A stretch of 36,966 nucleotides of DNA from a virus. Positions 6,634 through 13,000 of the stretch are shown one piece after another. How positions within the stretch are numbered: the first letter of the stretch is position 1; every line of letters starts with the position of its first letter. A program made the position numbers and the translations under genes. The stretch spans positions 1 to 36,966 of IMG/VR virus record IMGVR_UViG_3300032217_000478. One strand, written 5' to 3'. Below the pieces are notes generated by a model. The model had not been told where the DNA came from and did not search any database. It saw only the letters and a program-made list of their open reading frames with translations.

Positions 6634-6828
6634 ATGCTAATACCAAAAACATACCCGCTACTACAACAGGCAATCGAGGATGGAGTCCGCTATGGATACC
6701 GCAAGGCCCACAAGCATACGGAAGATCCAACTGAGAAAGAACTATGTGATGCCATCGAAGGTGCTGTCATGTTCCAAATCGCAGAAACCTTTTCCATTGT
6801 AGACCGCGATGACGATTATCGGAATTGA
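6634..6828 (+). CDS. conserved small helical phage protein (64 aa)
   Basis: This 64-residue, all-helical, acidic protein has the motif QAIEDGVRYGYRKAHKHTED followed by a second helix with EGAVMFQIAETF. Very similar short proteins (EDG-RYG-RAHKHT pattern) occur in the early regions of environmental phages with no assigned function. It follows an AATAATATG leader and overlaps the RuvC-like gene by 20 bases. Confidence 0.7.
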   Translation: MLIPKTYPLLQQAIEDGVRYGYRKAHKHTEDPTEKELCDAIEGAVMFQIAETFSIVDRDDDYRN

Positions 6829-7243
6829 TGCTGGTACTAATGGCGGGATTTCTTGGACCAGGCAGAATAAAACTTGTTCTGAAAAGATGCCCGATACCAT
6901 TAGAGACCTCTGGGAGGTGCTACAATCGATTGCAATGGATTCTGATGGTGAGTGCTTCGCATACCTAGAGCAGATTCATAGCAGTCCTCAGATGGGCGTT
7001 AAGAGTGCCTTTACATTTGGCAATGGATTCGGTCATTTAGAGATGGCACTTATTGCGGCTGAGATCCCATTTAGTCGAGTGCGTCCGCAGGAGTGGCAGA
7101 AGGCAATGGGATGCTTAACCAAGGGTGATAAGAATGTTTCAAAGGCCAAGGCTCAGGAACTATTCCCATCGATCAAGGTCACCCATGCTATCGCTGACTC
7201 ACTGCTTATCATGCAATATGGAATCAACAAACTAAAACTATGA
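6809..7243 (+). CDS. RuvC-like Holliday junction resolvase (144 aa)
   Basis: This RNase H-fold resolvase has the acidic catalytic set in order: Asp7 in IIGIDAGTNGGI, Glu54 in AYLEQIHSSP, and His126 plus Asp130 in THAIADSLLI. The basic stretch VRPQEWQKAMG at about residues 91-101 is typical of phage RuvC-like proteins. At 144 residues it is slightly short of host RuvC (about 170). It should resolve branched replication and recombination intermediates before packaging, consistent with the ERF/exonuclease pair upstream. Confidence 0.85.
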   Translation: MTIIGIDAGTNGGISWTRQNKTCSEKMPDTIRDLWEVLQSIAMDSDGECFAYLEQIHSSPQMGVKSAFTFGNGFGHLEMALIAAEIPFSRVRPQEWQKAMGCLTKGDKNVSKAKAQELFPSIKVTHAIADSLLIMQYGINKLKL

Positions 7244-7350
7244 TCAAAGAAATCGCAATATTTGCTGTAGCATGGCTAATACTATCAATCGTATGCCTAG
7301 CCTTCTGGAATGCTTTAATTGGAAATGATAACAACAACTACCCTCACTGA
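7240..7350 (+). CDS. single-span membrane micropeptide (36 aa)
   Basis: This 36-residue ORF starts at an ATGA overlap with the resolvase. It has one strong membrane span (residues 5-26: IAIFAVAWLILSIVCLAF and flanking residues), a positively charged N-terminus (MIKE) and a polar Asn-rich tail. It overlaps the next gene by 26 bases. There is no known family. The coupling and clean hydrophobic segment support its being real. Confidence 0.5.
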   Translation: MIKEIAIFAVAWLILSIVCLAFWNALIGNDNNNYPH

Positions 7351-7609
7351 GCTATTTGACTTCCTTGAAGCGAATAAACCAAACCAATGTACTATAACCA
7401 AACCTCCATTCTCACTAGGTGAATGGCTAAAGAACAACAAAGAAATGAACCACGCTTGCACTATGTGCGGATCACGCAACTGGCCTGATCCAGATACTAC
7501 CTGCCCATTATGTTATGGGGAGCCTGAACGAGATATAGACGATGATCTCGACGAACCACTTGGTGATGCTTGCAGCATCGAAAACCCTGAATGCGAATCA
7601 TGCCAATGA
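7325..7609 (+). CDS. zinc-ribbon-like acidic protein (94 aa)
   Basis: This 94-residue acidic protein has two zinc knuckles, CTMC (about 46-49) and CPLC (about 61-64) in CTMCGSRNWPDPDTTCPLC, and three more cysteines at the C-terminus (SIENPECESCQ). The ATG at 7325 is preferred over an in-frame TTG two codons upstream. The tail is rich in Asp and Glu. Function unknown. The CxxC pairs suggest a structural zinc site, common in small early phage proteins that bind host machinery. Confidence 0.6.
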   Translation: MITTTTLTELFDFLEANKPNQCTITKPPFSLGEWLKNNKEMNHACTMCGSRNWPDPDTTCPLCYGEPERDIDDDLDEPLGDACSIENPECESCQ

Positions 7610-7803
7610 ATATCACCCTAACACTCTGGGATGACCAGTCAGACATCGATGATACTATTGAGACGAGTATGTGGATAATGAAGCTCAATGGAGTAGAATT
7701 CCCAGAGGGGAAAAACTCTTTAATGACTTTACCATGTGCTCATAGAATTGTTAATAAAATCCTTGAAGCTGAGGAAATAGCATACAACGACGAACTATCA
7801 TGA
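7606..7803 (+). CDS. hypothetical protein (65 aa)
   Basis: This 65-residue acidic protein starts at ATG 7606 by ATGA overlap. Two earlier in-frame ATGs at 7591 and 7600 are possible. The N-terminal part (NITLTLWDDQSDIDD) is beta-like, followed by a helix, HRIVNKILEAEEIAYNDEL. No family is recognised. A sequence matching a DnaA box (TGTGGATAA, 7670-7678) falls inside the gene. Confidence 0.55.
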   Translation: MNITLTLWDDQSDIDDTIETSMWIMKLNGVEFPEGKNSLMTLPCAHRIVNKILEAEEIAYNDELS

Positions 7804-7874
7804 ACAAAGAAAACGCAAAAGAGTGCAGCCATACCCAGAAGGAGTTTTGATTTACAAACAACCAACCAATAAGC

Positions 7875-8081
7875 ATGAAGAAAGTTAAGATACACAAGTT
7901 CTGTATTCCAGCAGAGTCATCAGTCGGCCCATCAAGATACAGATTGTTTGTGGCAAAAGCAGACTATGATCGTGTAATCATACGGATCAAAAGGCTTGAA
8001 GCCGTGCTTGAAGCAAAGCTGGAATCAGAAGATGCTTTCTGGTCACGATATACTCCAGCAGAATTTATATCTACATCATAA
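7875..8081 (+). CDS. hypothetical basic helical protein (68 aa)
   Basis: This 68-residue protein follows a CAAC-rich leader. The first part is basic (MKKVKIHKF). The centre is a predicted helix or short coiled coil (DRVIIRIKRLEAVLEAKLES). No family is recognised. The 3' end is followed by the CAAC microsatellite that precedes the next gene. Confidence 0.55.
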   Translation: MKKVKIHKFCIPAESSVGPSRYRLFVAKADYDRVIIRIKRLEAVLEAKLESEDAFWSRYTPAEFISTS

Positions 8082-8096
8082 AACCCCACAACTAAA

Positions 8097-8119
8097 CAAC
8101 CAACCAACCAACCAACCAA
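8097..8119. repeat. CAAC tetranucleotide tract immediately upstream of a start codon
   Basis: CAAC is repeated five times plus CAA (8097-8119), and the next start codon follows at 8121. Shorter CCAA runs precede the genes at 7875 and 8466. As a tandem tetranucleotide in a leader it could change leader length by slippage. It also lacks any Shine-Dalgarno character. Confidence 0.85.
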
Positions 8120-8120
8120 A

Positions 8121-8465
8121 ATGACTGACACACCAGAAACAGATGATTGCGTAAAAGAAAATAAGCATATCAAATTCTTGGAAGGAGATCATTGGTCTTT
8201 GAATGGTAAATTTACATTTACGCATCCAATCGTTTTTTTATGCCGAAAGTTTGAACGTCAACTGGATGGATTGAGTTCAGCGGCAGATTGTGCAAGTGAT
8301 TTGCTTACCGATCAGCGGAACAGATTTATCAAAGCTATTGAGGCATTAAAATATTGGAGAGATATTTCTGAATGCGATTGCAGTAACCCCCTGCCACATG
8401 GAGGATGTCTGCGGTGCGATTTAGACCGCGTATTAAAGGAAACCAACCAAAACGATGGAAACTAA
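8121..8465 (+). CDS. modular accessory protein A, MTDTPETD family (114 aa)
   Basis: This 114-residue protein is built from modules shared with the next gene: an N-terminal DTPETD motif (residues 3-8) and the block SSAADCASDLLTDQRN, which matches KSAADCASDLLDAAIAERN in the 8466 product. It also has Cys pairs (CDCSNP, CLRCD) near the C-terminus and ends NQNDGN. Its stop abuts the next ATG with no gap. No function is known. The modular build suggests duplication within this genome. Confidence 0.65.
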   Translation: MTDTPETDDCVKENKHIKFLEGDHWSLNGKFTFTHPIVFLCRKFERQLDGLSSAADCASDLLTDQRNRFIKAIEALKYWRDISECDCSNPLPHGGCLRCDLDRVLKETNQNDGN

Positions 8466-8470
8466 ATGAG
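8452..8470. repeat. 19-bp gene-junction repeat, copy 1
   Basis: The 19 bases ACGATGGAAACTAAATGAG, spanning a stop and the following start, recur exactly at 9563-9581. In both places they join two members of the same modular gene family, so the junction itself was duplicated or exchanged. Confidence 0.85.
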
Positions 8471-8900
8471 TGATACACCAGAAACCGATAAACTAATACG
8501 AACGTATCACACAGTAATTGGAACCGATGCCATTGGGCTGGATTCCAAACTCACATTAAAATGCATGGATCTGGAACGCGAACGCGATGAGGCGCGAGAG
8601 CAACGGGATGCTTTTATAAAAGAAATAGAAATAGCGAATGAAAGACTTCGCGGCAAAAAGCATCCTGACGACAATGGTATTATGATCGATGGCGAGGTTA
8701 ATATTAAACAGTTATTAGAGCAACGGGACGGATTAAAATCAGCAGCAGATTGTGCAAGCGACCTTCTCGATGCTGCAATTGCCGAACGCAATGCGCTACT
8801 CCAAGCGATCAGAAATCTGCGCGATACTAAAGGCCGCTACCATACCCAACAGGCATTTGAGTCTTTGATGACCCTATTACCAAAAAACCAAAATGACTGA
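8466..8900 (+). CDS. modular coiled-coil accessory protein B (144 aa)
   Basis: This 144-residue protein starts MSDTPETD like its upstream neighbour. It then has charged heptad-rich helix (LERERDEAREQRDAFIKEIE), a Gly/Asp insert, a second LLEQRD block, the shared SAADCASDLL block and a closing helix with DAAIAERNALLQAIRNLRD. The 24-base DNA encoding LDAAIAER is identical in the 9577 gene. Such coiled-coil proteins are abundant in environmental phages but uncharacterised. It overlaps the next micropeptide start. Confidence 0.65.
   Translation: MSDTPETDKLIRTYHTVIGTDAIGLDSKLTLKCMDLERERDEAREQRDAFIKEIEIANERLRGKKHPDDNGIMIDGEVNIKQLLEQRDGLKSAADCASDLLDAAIAERNALLQAIRNLRDTKGRYHTQQAFESLMTLLPKNQND
8766..8789. 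repeat. 24-bp intragenic module repeat, copy 1
   Basis: An exact 24-base repeat of 9613-9636, encoding Leu-Asp-Ala-Ala-Ile-Ala-Glu-Arg in both genes. Identity at the DNA level, including third positions, points to recent duplication or recombination rather than protein-level selection. Confidence 0.85.
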
Positions 8901-8973
8901 CGAAACAATCCAATTAATTATTAGCTCACTTTTTGTATTGGTGATCATAATAATGATTTATACATATGAATAA
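8893..8973 (+). CDS. single-span membrane micropeptide (26 aa)
   Basis: A 26-residue ORF starts MTDETIQ and is followed by a continuous hydrophobic stretch to residue 23 (LIISSLFVLVIIIMIYTY). It begins 8 bases before the preceding stop and overlaps the next ATG by 8 bases, so it sits exactly between two real genes. The size is too small for confident calling. The complete hydrophobic span and tight packing argue for it. Confidence 0.45.
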   Translation: MTDETIQLIISSLFVLVIIIMIYTYE

Positions 8974-9292
8974 CAATCAAATCAATATAGAAATCGCTGA
9001 ACTACGCGGATGGAGATTTGTGGATAATGATCCAGACTACGAGCCATACTGGGAAGATCCTAATGGCACTAAGATCGCGGTAAATTTTATTGAACACAGA
9101 GTCTCAAACTGTGCAGGATGCCTCAACGCCATGCATGAGGCTGAGGAGTGGCTTATGAATGATGACCCACACGCCTACTTGTGCTATGTCAACAATATAT
9201 ATGATAATCATAATAATTGTATCCACCTTACTGCTCGAATTAAAGCGGAAGAACTCCTAAGGACACTTGGGAAATGGGTGGAGGAGGCATGA
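8966..9292 (+). CDS. phage ABA-sandwich-type protein (108 aa)
   Basis: This 108-residue protein follows the pattern of a widespread phage family (phage ABA sandwich domain): N-terminal IEIAELRGWRF with a short acidic loop, the block LNAMHEAEEWL at about residues 55-65, and a C-terminal helix with LTARIKAEELLRTLGKW. The function of the family is not known. It starts at ATG 8966 and ends at an ATGA overlap with the next gene. Confidence 0.65.
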   Translation: MNNNQINIEIAELRGWRFVDNDPDYEPYWEDPNGTKIAVNFIEHRVSNCAGCLNAMHEAEEWLMNDDPHAYLCYVNNIYDNHNNCIHLTARIKAEELLRTLGKWVEEA

Positions 9293-9576
9293 GAAGCAGC
9301 ACAGAAACACTTATTGAGGCACTGCGCATTCTCGCTGGTGATATACTAAGCGAAGAAGGAGTCGCTAATGTTGTTATCGCAGAAGCAGCGGATCGAATGG
9401 AAGAGCTTTGTGCTGAACTGCTATTTCAAAAACGACTAGCTGAGAAATATGTGGGAGCAGGGAAAATCTGCGCGAAGATTTACATAGCGCGGAACATCTC
9501 ACTTTCAGAGGAATGTGTCGTTTCAGCACTTGCTGAAATAGACAAAACCTACAGACCCCAACACGATGGAAACTAA
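9289..9576 (+). CDS. hypothetical helical protein (95 aa)
   Basis: This 95-residue, mostly helical protein starts at ATG 9289, which overlaps the previous stop and follows a GGAGG-like sequence. It includes LIEALRILAGDILSEEGVAN and VIAEAADRMEELCAELL, a pattern seen in many small phage proteins of unknown role. It ends PQHDGN, resembling the NQNDGN tail of the 8121 product, because both genes end in the duplicated 19-bp junction. Confidence 0.65.
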   Translation: MRSSTETLIEALRILAGDILSEEGVANVVIAEAADRMEELCAELLFQKRLAEKYVGAGKICAKIYIARNISLSEECVVSALAEIDKTYRPQHDGN

Positions 9577-9581
9577 ATGAG
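9563..9581. repeat. 19-bp gene-junction repeat, copy 2
   Basis: Exact copy of 8452-8470. It covers the stop of the 9289 gene and the start of the 9577 gene. Confidence 0.85.
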
Positions 9582-9861
9582 AACAATTAAAGAAGAACAG
9601 TTGCAAAAAGAACTCGATGCTGCAATTGCCGAACGCGATGAGGCAGTTCGATCATGCCATATCTGGCAAAAAGGCCACTCCGATATCGTTACAGAACGCG
9701 ACTTATGGCAAGAGGAAGCAAACCGCTGGCGTGGTATGTATCTTGAATACGACGAGATGCTAGAAGAGCAGGTGCAAGGAGCTGTTGCTAAACTAGAAAC
9801 CATCTGGGAAGAATTAGAGGCACTTAAAAAAAAGGTGCAAGATGACCTGCTCGATAATTAA
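9577..9861 (+). CDS. modular coiled-coil accessory protein C (94 aa)
   Basis: This 94-residue, almost wholly helical protein has heptad-like charge patterns: LDAAIAERDEAVRSC, then VTERDLWQEEANRWRG, then LETIWEELEALKKKVQ. It shares the 24-bp DNA segment with the 8466 gene and the 19-bp start junction with the 8465/8466 boundary. It is therefore a third member of the shuffled family. It begins with no gap after the previous stop. Likely oligomeric, function unknown. Confidence 0.65.
   Translation: MRTIKEEQLQKELDAAIAERDEAVRSCHIWQKGHSDIVTERDLWQEEANRWRGMYLEYDEMLEEQVQGAVAKLETIWEELEALKKKVQDDLLDN
9613..9636. repeat. 24-bp intragenic module repeat, copy 2
   Basis: Exact copy of 8766-8789, in the same frame relative to the encoded module. 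Confidence 0.85.
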
Positions 9862-9887
9862 ACAACAATCAATAAAATCACAAAGTA

Positions 9888-10247
9888 ATGGATACATCAG
9901 CACTATTTGACAATGTTCGCAAGTGGGGAGTCGAGGTCGGCATCACAGGTTCCAATGGCAAGGGCACTCGACTGAAACAACTCGACAAGATGCTTGAGGA
10001 GGCCGAGGAGACTAAGTCCGCAGTGATTGCCCTGCACGAGGCTGGAGATGGCTCCAGAGCATGGGAAATCATCAGTGAGATCGAGGATGGCATTGGAGAT
10101 ACGATGGTCACCTTGATCCTCTTAGCAGAATTGCATGGACTCCGTGCTGAGGACTGCCTAGCCTCCGCCTACCGCATCATCTCCAGACGCACTGGAACCA
10201 TGATCGATGGGCAATTCGTTAAAAATTCACCAGACAACATACTATGA
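9888..10247 (+). CDS. MazG-like nucleotide pyrophosphohydrolase (119 aa)
   Basis: This all-alpha NTP pyrophosphohydrolase-type protein has the metal-binding acidic pattern in two helices: KMLEEAEETKSAV (about 34-46) and EIEDGIGDTMVTLILLAEL (about 65-83). Its ending, ISRRTGTMIDGQFVK, is typical of phage MazG-like proteins. These hydrolyse nucleoside triphosphates to monophosphates. Proposed phage roles are nucleotide-pool adjustment or lowering host alarmone signalling. It is coupled to the next gene by ATGA. Confidence 0.8.
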   Translation: MDTSALFDNVRKWGVEVGITGSNGKGTRLKQLDKMLEEAEETKSAVIALHEAGDGSRAWEIISEIEDGIGDTMVTLILLAELHGLRAEDCLASAYRIISRRTGTMIDGQFVKNSPDNIL

Positions 10248-10483
10248 CAAAACCAAAATCCAACGCAGGACGTAAACCAATCGCAGATCCACTAGACAAG
10301 ATGGAGACCAGATACATTAGCTTACAGGCTCGTGACTGGGACGCTATCGATGAGATTGCACTCCAATACGATTGCCATCCGAAAGAGATCGTTCGCGGTC
10401 TTCTGAAGATGATAATCGACGAAGTGGAAATGTTCGAAATCACTAAAGCCGACCAAGATGAGAATACGCACAATCAAGCCTGA
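10244..10483 (+). CDS. hypothetical protein, possible small regulator (79 aa)
   Basis: This 79-residue protein begins with the basic segment KPKSNAGRKPIADPLDKME. A strand-helix-helix pattern follows (TRYISLQARDWDAIDEIALQYDCHPKEIVRGLLKMII) that could be a ribbon-helix-helix-like DNA-binding fold. The GRKP motif resembles a minor-groove contact. It overlaps the initiator gene by 26 bases. The regulator role is a guess from fold pattern and place. Confidence 0.55.
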   Translation: MTKPKSNAGRKPIADPLDKMETRYISLQARDWDAIDEIALQYDCHPKEIVRGLLKMIIDEVEMFEITKADQDENTHNQA

Positions 10484-11150
10484 TTTTTGGAGTCACGAAC
10501 TGCTCTGCCAGTGCTCCGAGTTTACTCGCCTGCTGGCGATTGCTCTGCTCAATTGGGCAGACGATGAGGGGTACTTTATGGCTAACCCAGTGGTGCTTCG
10601 CGGCAATCTATTCCCATTCGTGGATGATTCCAAGATGATTCCGAGATCCCTCCAAGACCTGTCGAGCGTAGGCTGGATTGAGTTGGCGGAGGACTCTCAT
10701 GGTCGAGCAATCGGTCGAGTGGTTAATTTCCTAAAGCACCAGCGAGTAGACAAGGGGAAACGCTCAATTATCAAGGACTTATGGCAATTCCAAGACGCAT
10801 CCACGACGATTCCAAGATCCATCCAAGACGCATCCAAGGAGGAAGGGAAGGGAAAGGAAGGGAAAAGGAAGGGAAAGGAATTGAGTGTGGTGGTCGAGCC
10901 ACCTTTCCAGTCTCCTGAATTTTGGAGTGCATGGGAGGAATGGGTAAAACATCGTAACGAGAAAAAGAAACCACTCACGGCATCCAGTGTTAAGCAGCAA
11001 TTCTCAGAAATGAAAACTATGGGAGAGGCTCGATCAATTGCCATGATCCGCCACTCAATCAAAAATGGATGGCAGGGACTGTTCGAGAATAAAGACTCAG
11101 CCGTAACGCCGATTAGGAAGCCACTAACCTCAGACCAATTTTCGATATGA
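10458..11150 (+). CDS. O-like replication initiation protein (230 aa)
   Basis: The start RIRTIKPDFWSHELLCQCSE, then FTRLLAIALLNWADDEGYF (about residues 23-41), then FPFVDDSKMIPRSLQDLSSV, is the conserved winged-helix region of phage replication proteins that sit before a DnaB-like helicase. The middle (about 126-140) is a Lys/Gly/Glu-rich linker encoded by a polypurine tract. The C-terminal part (FWSAWEEWVKHRNEKKKPLT to WQGLF) resembles DnaT/DnaD-type helicase-loading domains. It probably binds the origin with its N-terminal domain and loads the helicase with its C-terminal domain. The gene contains two 11-bp repeat arrays. Confidence 0.75.
   Translation: MRIRTIKPDFWSHELLCQCSEFTRLLAIALLNWADDEGYFMANPVVLRGNLFPFVDDSKMIPRSLQDLSSVGWIELAEDSHGRAIGRVVNFLKHQRVDKGKRSIIKDLWQFQDASTTIPRSIQDASKEEGKGKEGKRKGKELSVVVEPPFQSPEFWSAWEEWVKHRNEKKKPLTASSVKQQFSEMKTMGEARSIAMIRHSIKNGWQGLFENKDSAVTPIRKPLTSDQFSI
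10616..10659. repeat. 11-bp iteron array 1 (three clear units plus one degenerate)
   Basis: Consecutive 11-base units run without gaps: ATTCGTGGATG (degenerate), ATTCCAAGATG, ATTCCGAGATC, CCTCCAAGACC. They share the NWTCCAAGAYS consensus of array 2 at 10787-10841. An 11-base period is close to one helical turn, so a protein could bind the same DNA face in each unit. Eleven is not a multiple of three, so a simple protein repeat does not explain it. Confidence 0.75.
10787..10841. repeat. 11-bp iteron array 2 (five tandem units), candidate origin
   Basis: Five gapless units: ATTCCAAGACG, CATCCACGACG, ATTCCAAGATC, CATCCAAGACG, CATCCAAGGAG. Each matches the consensus at 8 or more of 11 positions. 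The array lies in the middle of the O-like gene and runs directly into the polypurine tract. In lambda, the iterons bound by O and the adjacent strand-asymmetric unwinding region lie in the middle of gene O. The layout here is the same. Confidence 0.8.
10836..10880. other. 45-base polypurine tract next to iteron array 2
   Basis: Bases 10836-10880 contain only A and G on the + strand. They are arranged in AAGG/GAAGGG blocks and encode a Lys/Gly/Glu linker. Such strand asymmetry can ease unwinding or form a triplex. Placed right after the iterons it is a candidate DNA unwinding element. Confidence 0.8.
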
Positions 11151-12388
11151 CAGACAACAAGGCAATGCCCAGCAGTTACCCTGCCGAGAAGGCAGTTATC
11201 TCATCCATGCTCCAGAGCAGTGCCATTGCCAGCAGAGGCAGGGCCGAGGGAATCGATACCGATTGCTTCTGGCATCCAACTACCCGCATCCTCAGCGAGA
11301 CTCTAGGCACTCTCCAGCGTAACGATGATGGTGAGGCGGATCTTATTACCCTCGTACAACAGTTGCAGGAGTCTGGAGATCTAGATCGATGCGGTGGCCC
11401 TGCGGAGGTCTACGAGGTTTACTCATACTCTCCGAGTCCTAGTGGCTGGACGGCATGGACTGATACGCTCAGGGAGATGAAAGCAAGGCGATTAGCCATT
11501 ACTGCGTCTCAGAGCCTCTCTGAGGCCGTTGATAGTGCCGAGGCTATACTGACTGCCAAAACAGCACTAGAAGCCCTTCAGAGGGCCATTACGGGCCAAA
11601 GAAGGGCCATTGGCTCAAAACAGGCATCTGCGGAGTTTATTTCTCAGTTCGAGGCTAACTACCATGCTGGGGATATCGCAGGCCAGAGTACTGGCATCGA
11701 GTGCCTAGACCAAATCTGCGGCGGGATGAGGGCAGGTGAGTTATGGGTTGTCGGCGGCAAACCAAGCAGGGGCAAGTCCGTACTCATGCTCCAGATCGCG
11801 GCTGAGGTCATCGGTGCTGGCAAGCCTGTGGCTATTTTTAGCCTCGAGATGATGGCACATGAAGTCATTGGACGACTGGTCTCCACTACTGCCAGACTGG
11901 ACTACGGATCGATCACCCAACCTCGAACTGCGAATAAGACCCAACTGAGCATCCTAAAACAGACGATTGGCAACCTTTCCACGGCTCCGCTTTGGATTGA
12001 CGCAACATCAAACCAGACCATCGATACCATCGTTGGCGAGGCAGAGAGGATCAGGGATATGCATGGCAGTCTTGATCTCGTAGTTGTGGATTATCTCCAG
12101 TTAATCAGGGGCAATCGGGGAAAGAATGAGTCCAGAGAAGAGGAAGTCGCCAGAGTCTCAGGAGGCTTGAAGCAGCTCGCTAAACTGCTCAAATGCCCTG
12201 TCCTATCAGCGACTCAGCTAAACGAGGCTAACCAGACCAGAGAGTCTAGGGCTATCGAACAGGATGCTGATGCGATCCTCTACATCTGCGATGACGGGAT
12301 AAAAGTTGGAAAACTACGGAATGGGAAACGAGATGATGTGCTTCCACTGCTCCTAGACGGCAGGATTCAGCGATTTTGCCATTCGTAA
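11147..12388 (+). CDS. DnaB-like replicative helicase (413 aa)
   Basis: This RecA-fold hexameric helicase has an N-terminal DnaB-like helical domain (residues about 8-120, starting SYPAEKAVISSMLQ). The helicase domain follows, with STGIECLDQICGGMRAGEL, Walker A GGKPSRGKS (203-211), SLEMMAHEV (232-240), Walker B DLVVVDYLQLI (Asp315), then SGGLKQLAKLLKCPVLSATQLNE and a closing EQDADAILYI. It is slightly shorter than bacterial DnaB (about 450-470 residues). It is coupled to the O-like gene by ATGA. With no phage polymerase or primase seen, it presumably recruits the host replisome. Confidence 0.9.
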   Translation: MTDNKAMPSSYPAEKAVISSMLQSSAIASRGRAEGIDTDCFWHPTTRILSETLGTLQRNDDGEADLITLVQQLQESGDLDRCGGPAEVYEVYSYSPSPSGWTAWTDTLREMKARRLAITASQSLSEAVDSAEAILTAKTALEALQRAITGQRRAIGSKQASAEFISQFEANYHAGDIAGQSTGIECLDQICGGMRAGELWVVGGKPSRGKSVLMLQIAAEVIGAGKPVAIFSLEMMAHEVIGRLVSTTARLDYGSITQPRTANKTQLSILKQTIGNLSTAPLWIDATSNQTIDTIVGEAERIRDMHGSLDLVVVDYLQLIRGNRGKNESREEEVARVSGGLKQLAKLLKCPVLSATQLNEANQTRESRAIEQDADAILYICDDGIKVGKLRNGKRDDVLPLLLDGRIQRFCHS

Positions 12389-12501
12389 GTGCTTGATTTT
12401 GAGTGATTTGTAGAAAGTTTGATTTTTGTTGAAAATAATGTGGACAGGTCGGGATCGGTATGCGAATCTCTTCTCAGTTGCAGGACGCAACGCCAAATTA
12501 G

Positions 12502-12765
12502 ATGACCTCAATCACTCCAACTCGCCAACCACTTACATGGATGGTTTCCGTGAACAACCAACAAGTAGGCTATGTATTCCAGACCCGATATAGCTGGGGA
12601 TATTGCAATGCTCGCACTGGCGGGATTCCTCGTACATTTGTTTGCTCGGATGCCAAAGATCAGGGTGATGCAGTCGCAAAACTGATCGATTCCAACGATT
12701 GGCTCATGGGGATTGCAAATGAGATAGTTGCAGGCATCAATTCTAAAAAACTCTCCAAAAACTAA
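12502..12765 (+). CDS. hypothetical protein (87 aa)
   Basis: This 87-residue protein begins after a 113-base gap. It is beta-rich at the N-terminus (LTWMVSVNNQQVGYVFQTRYSWGYCNARTGG in pieces), with a C-terminal helix (DAVAKLIDSNDWLMGIANEIVAGI). No family is recognised. The gap before it carries AT-rich TTGATT and AATAAT sequences but no convincing promoter spacing. Confidence 0.6.
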   Translation: MTSITPTRQPLTWMVSVNNQQVGYVFQTRYSWGYCNARTGGIPRTFVCSDAKDQGDAVAKLIDSNDWLMGIANEIVAGINSKKLSKN

Positions 12766-12769
12766 CAAT

Positions 12770-13000
12770 ATGAAATACGATCAGACTAAAATGACAGACC
12801 AGCAACTCGCTGGATACTACAATGGGCTAGTGGCAATCACTAAAGCATACGGATACTGCTATGTCCATGCAGGATGCAGGGCAGGTGCAACCATTGATGG
12901 GGTGCGCTACCATGTAGGAGGCTATGGACGCAGTCTCCAGCATAAAAATGGTCACAAATACAAGGTGTACGCAATCCAAGAGCAGGAGGTACTTGCATGA
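12770..13000 (+). CDS. hypothetical protein (76 aa)
   Basis: This 76-residue protein starts at ATG 12770, right after an AACAAT leader. An in-frame upstream ATG at 12728 would lie inside the previous gene. The sequence MTDQQLAGYYNGLVAITKAYGY is helical, followed by a Gly/Tyr/His-rich part (VRYHVGGYGRSLQHKNGHKY). No family is recognised. It ends at an ATGA overlap with the membrane micropeptide. Confidence 0.6.
   Translation: MKYDQTKMTDQQLAGYYNGLVAITKAYGYCYVHAGCRAGATIDGVRYHVGGYGRSLQHKNGHKYKVYAIQEQEVLA

Noticed and set aside
7800-7850. 16-codon ORF (ATGA-coupled to the 7606 gene)
   Set aside because: It is too short and polar to support as a gene. At most it is a leader peptide.
10697-11062. 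Minus-strand ORF opposite the O-like initiator
   Set aside because: No motif, and all neighbours are on the + strand. The openness comes from the purine-rich coding strand.
12438-12593. 51-codon ORF starting ATG 12438
   Set aside because: It overlaps the more credible 12502-12765 gene in another frame, and its product shows no secondary-structure or family signal.
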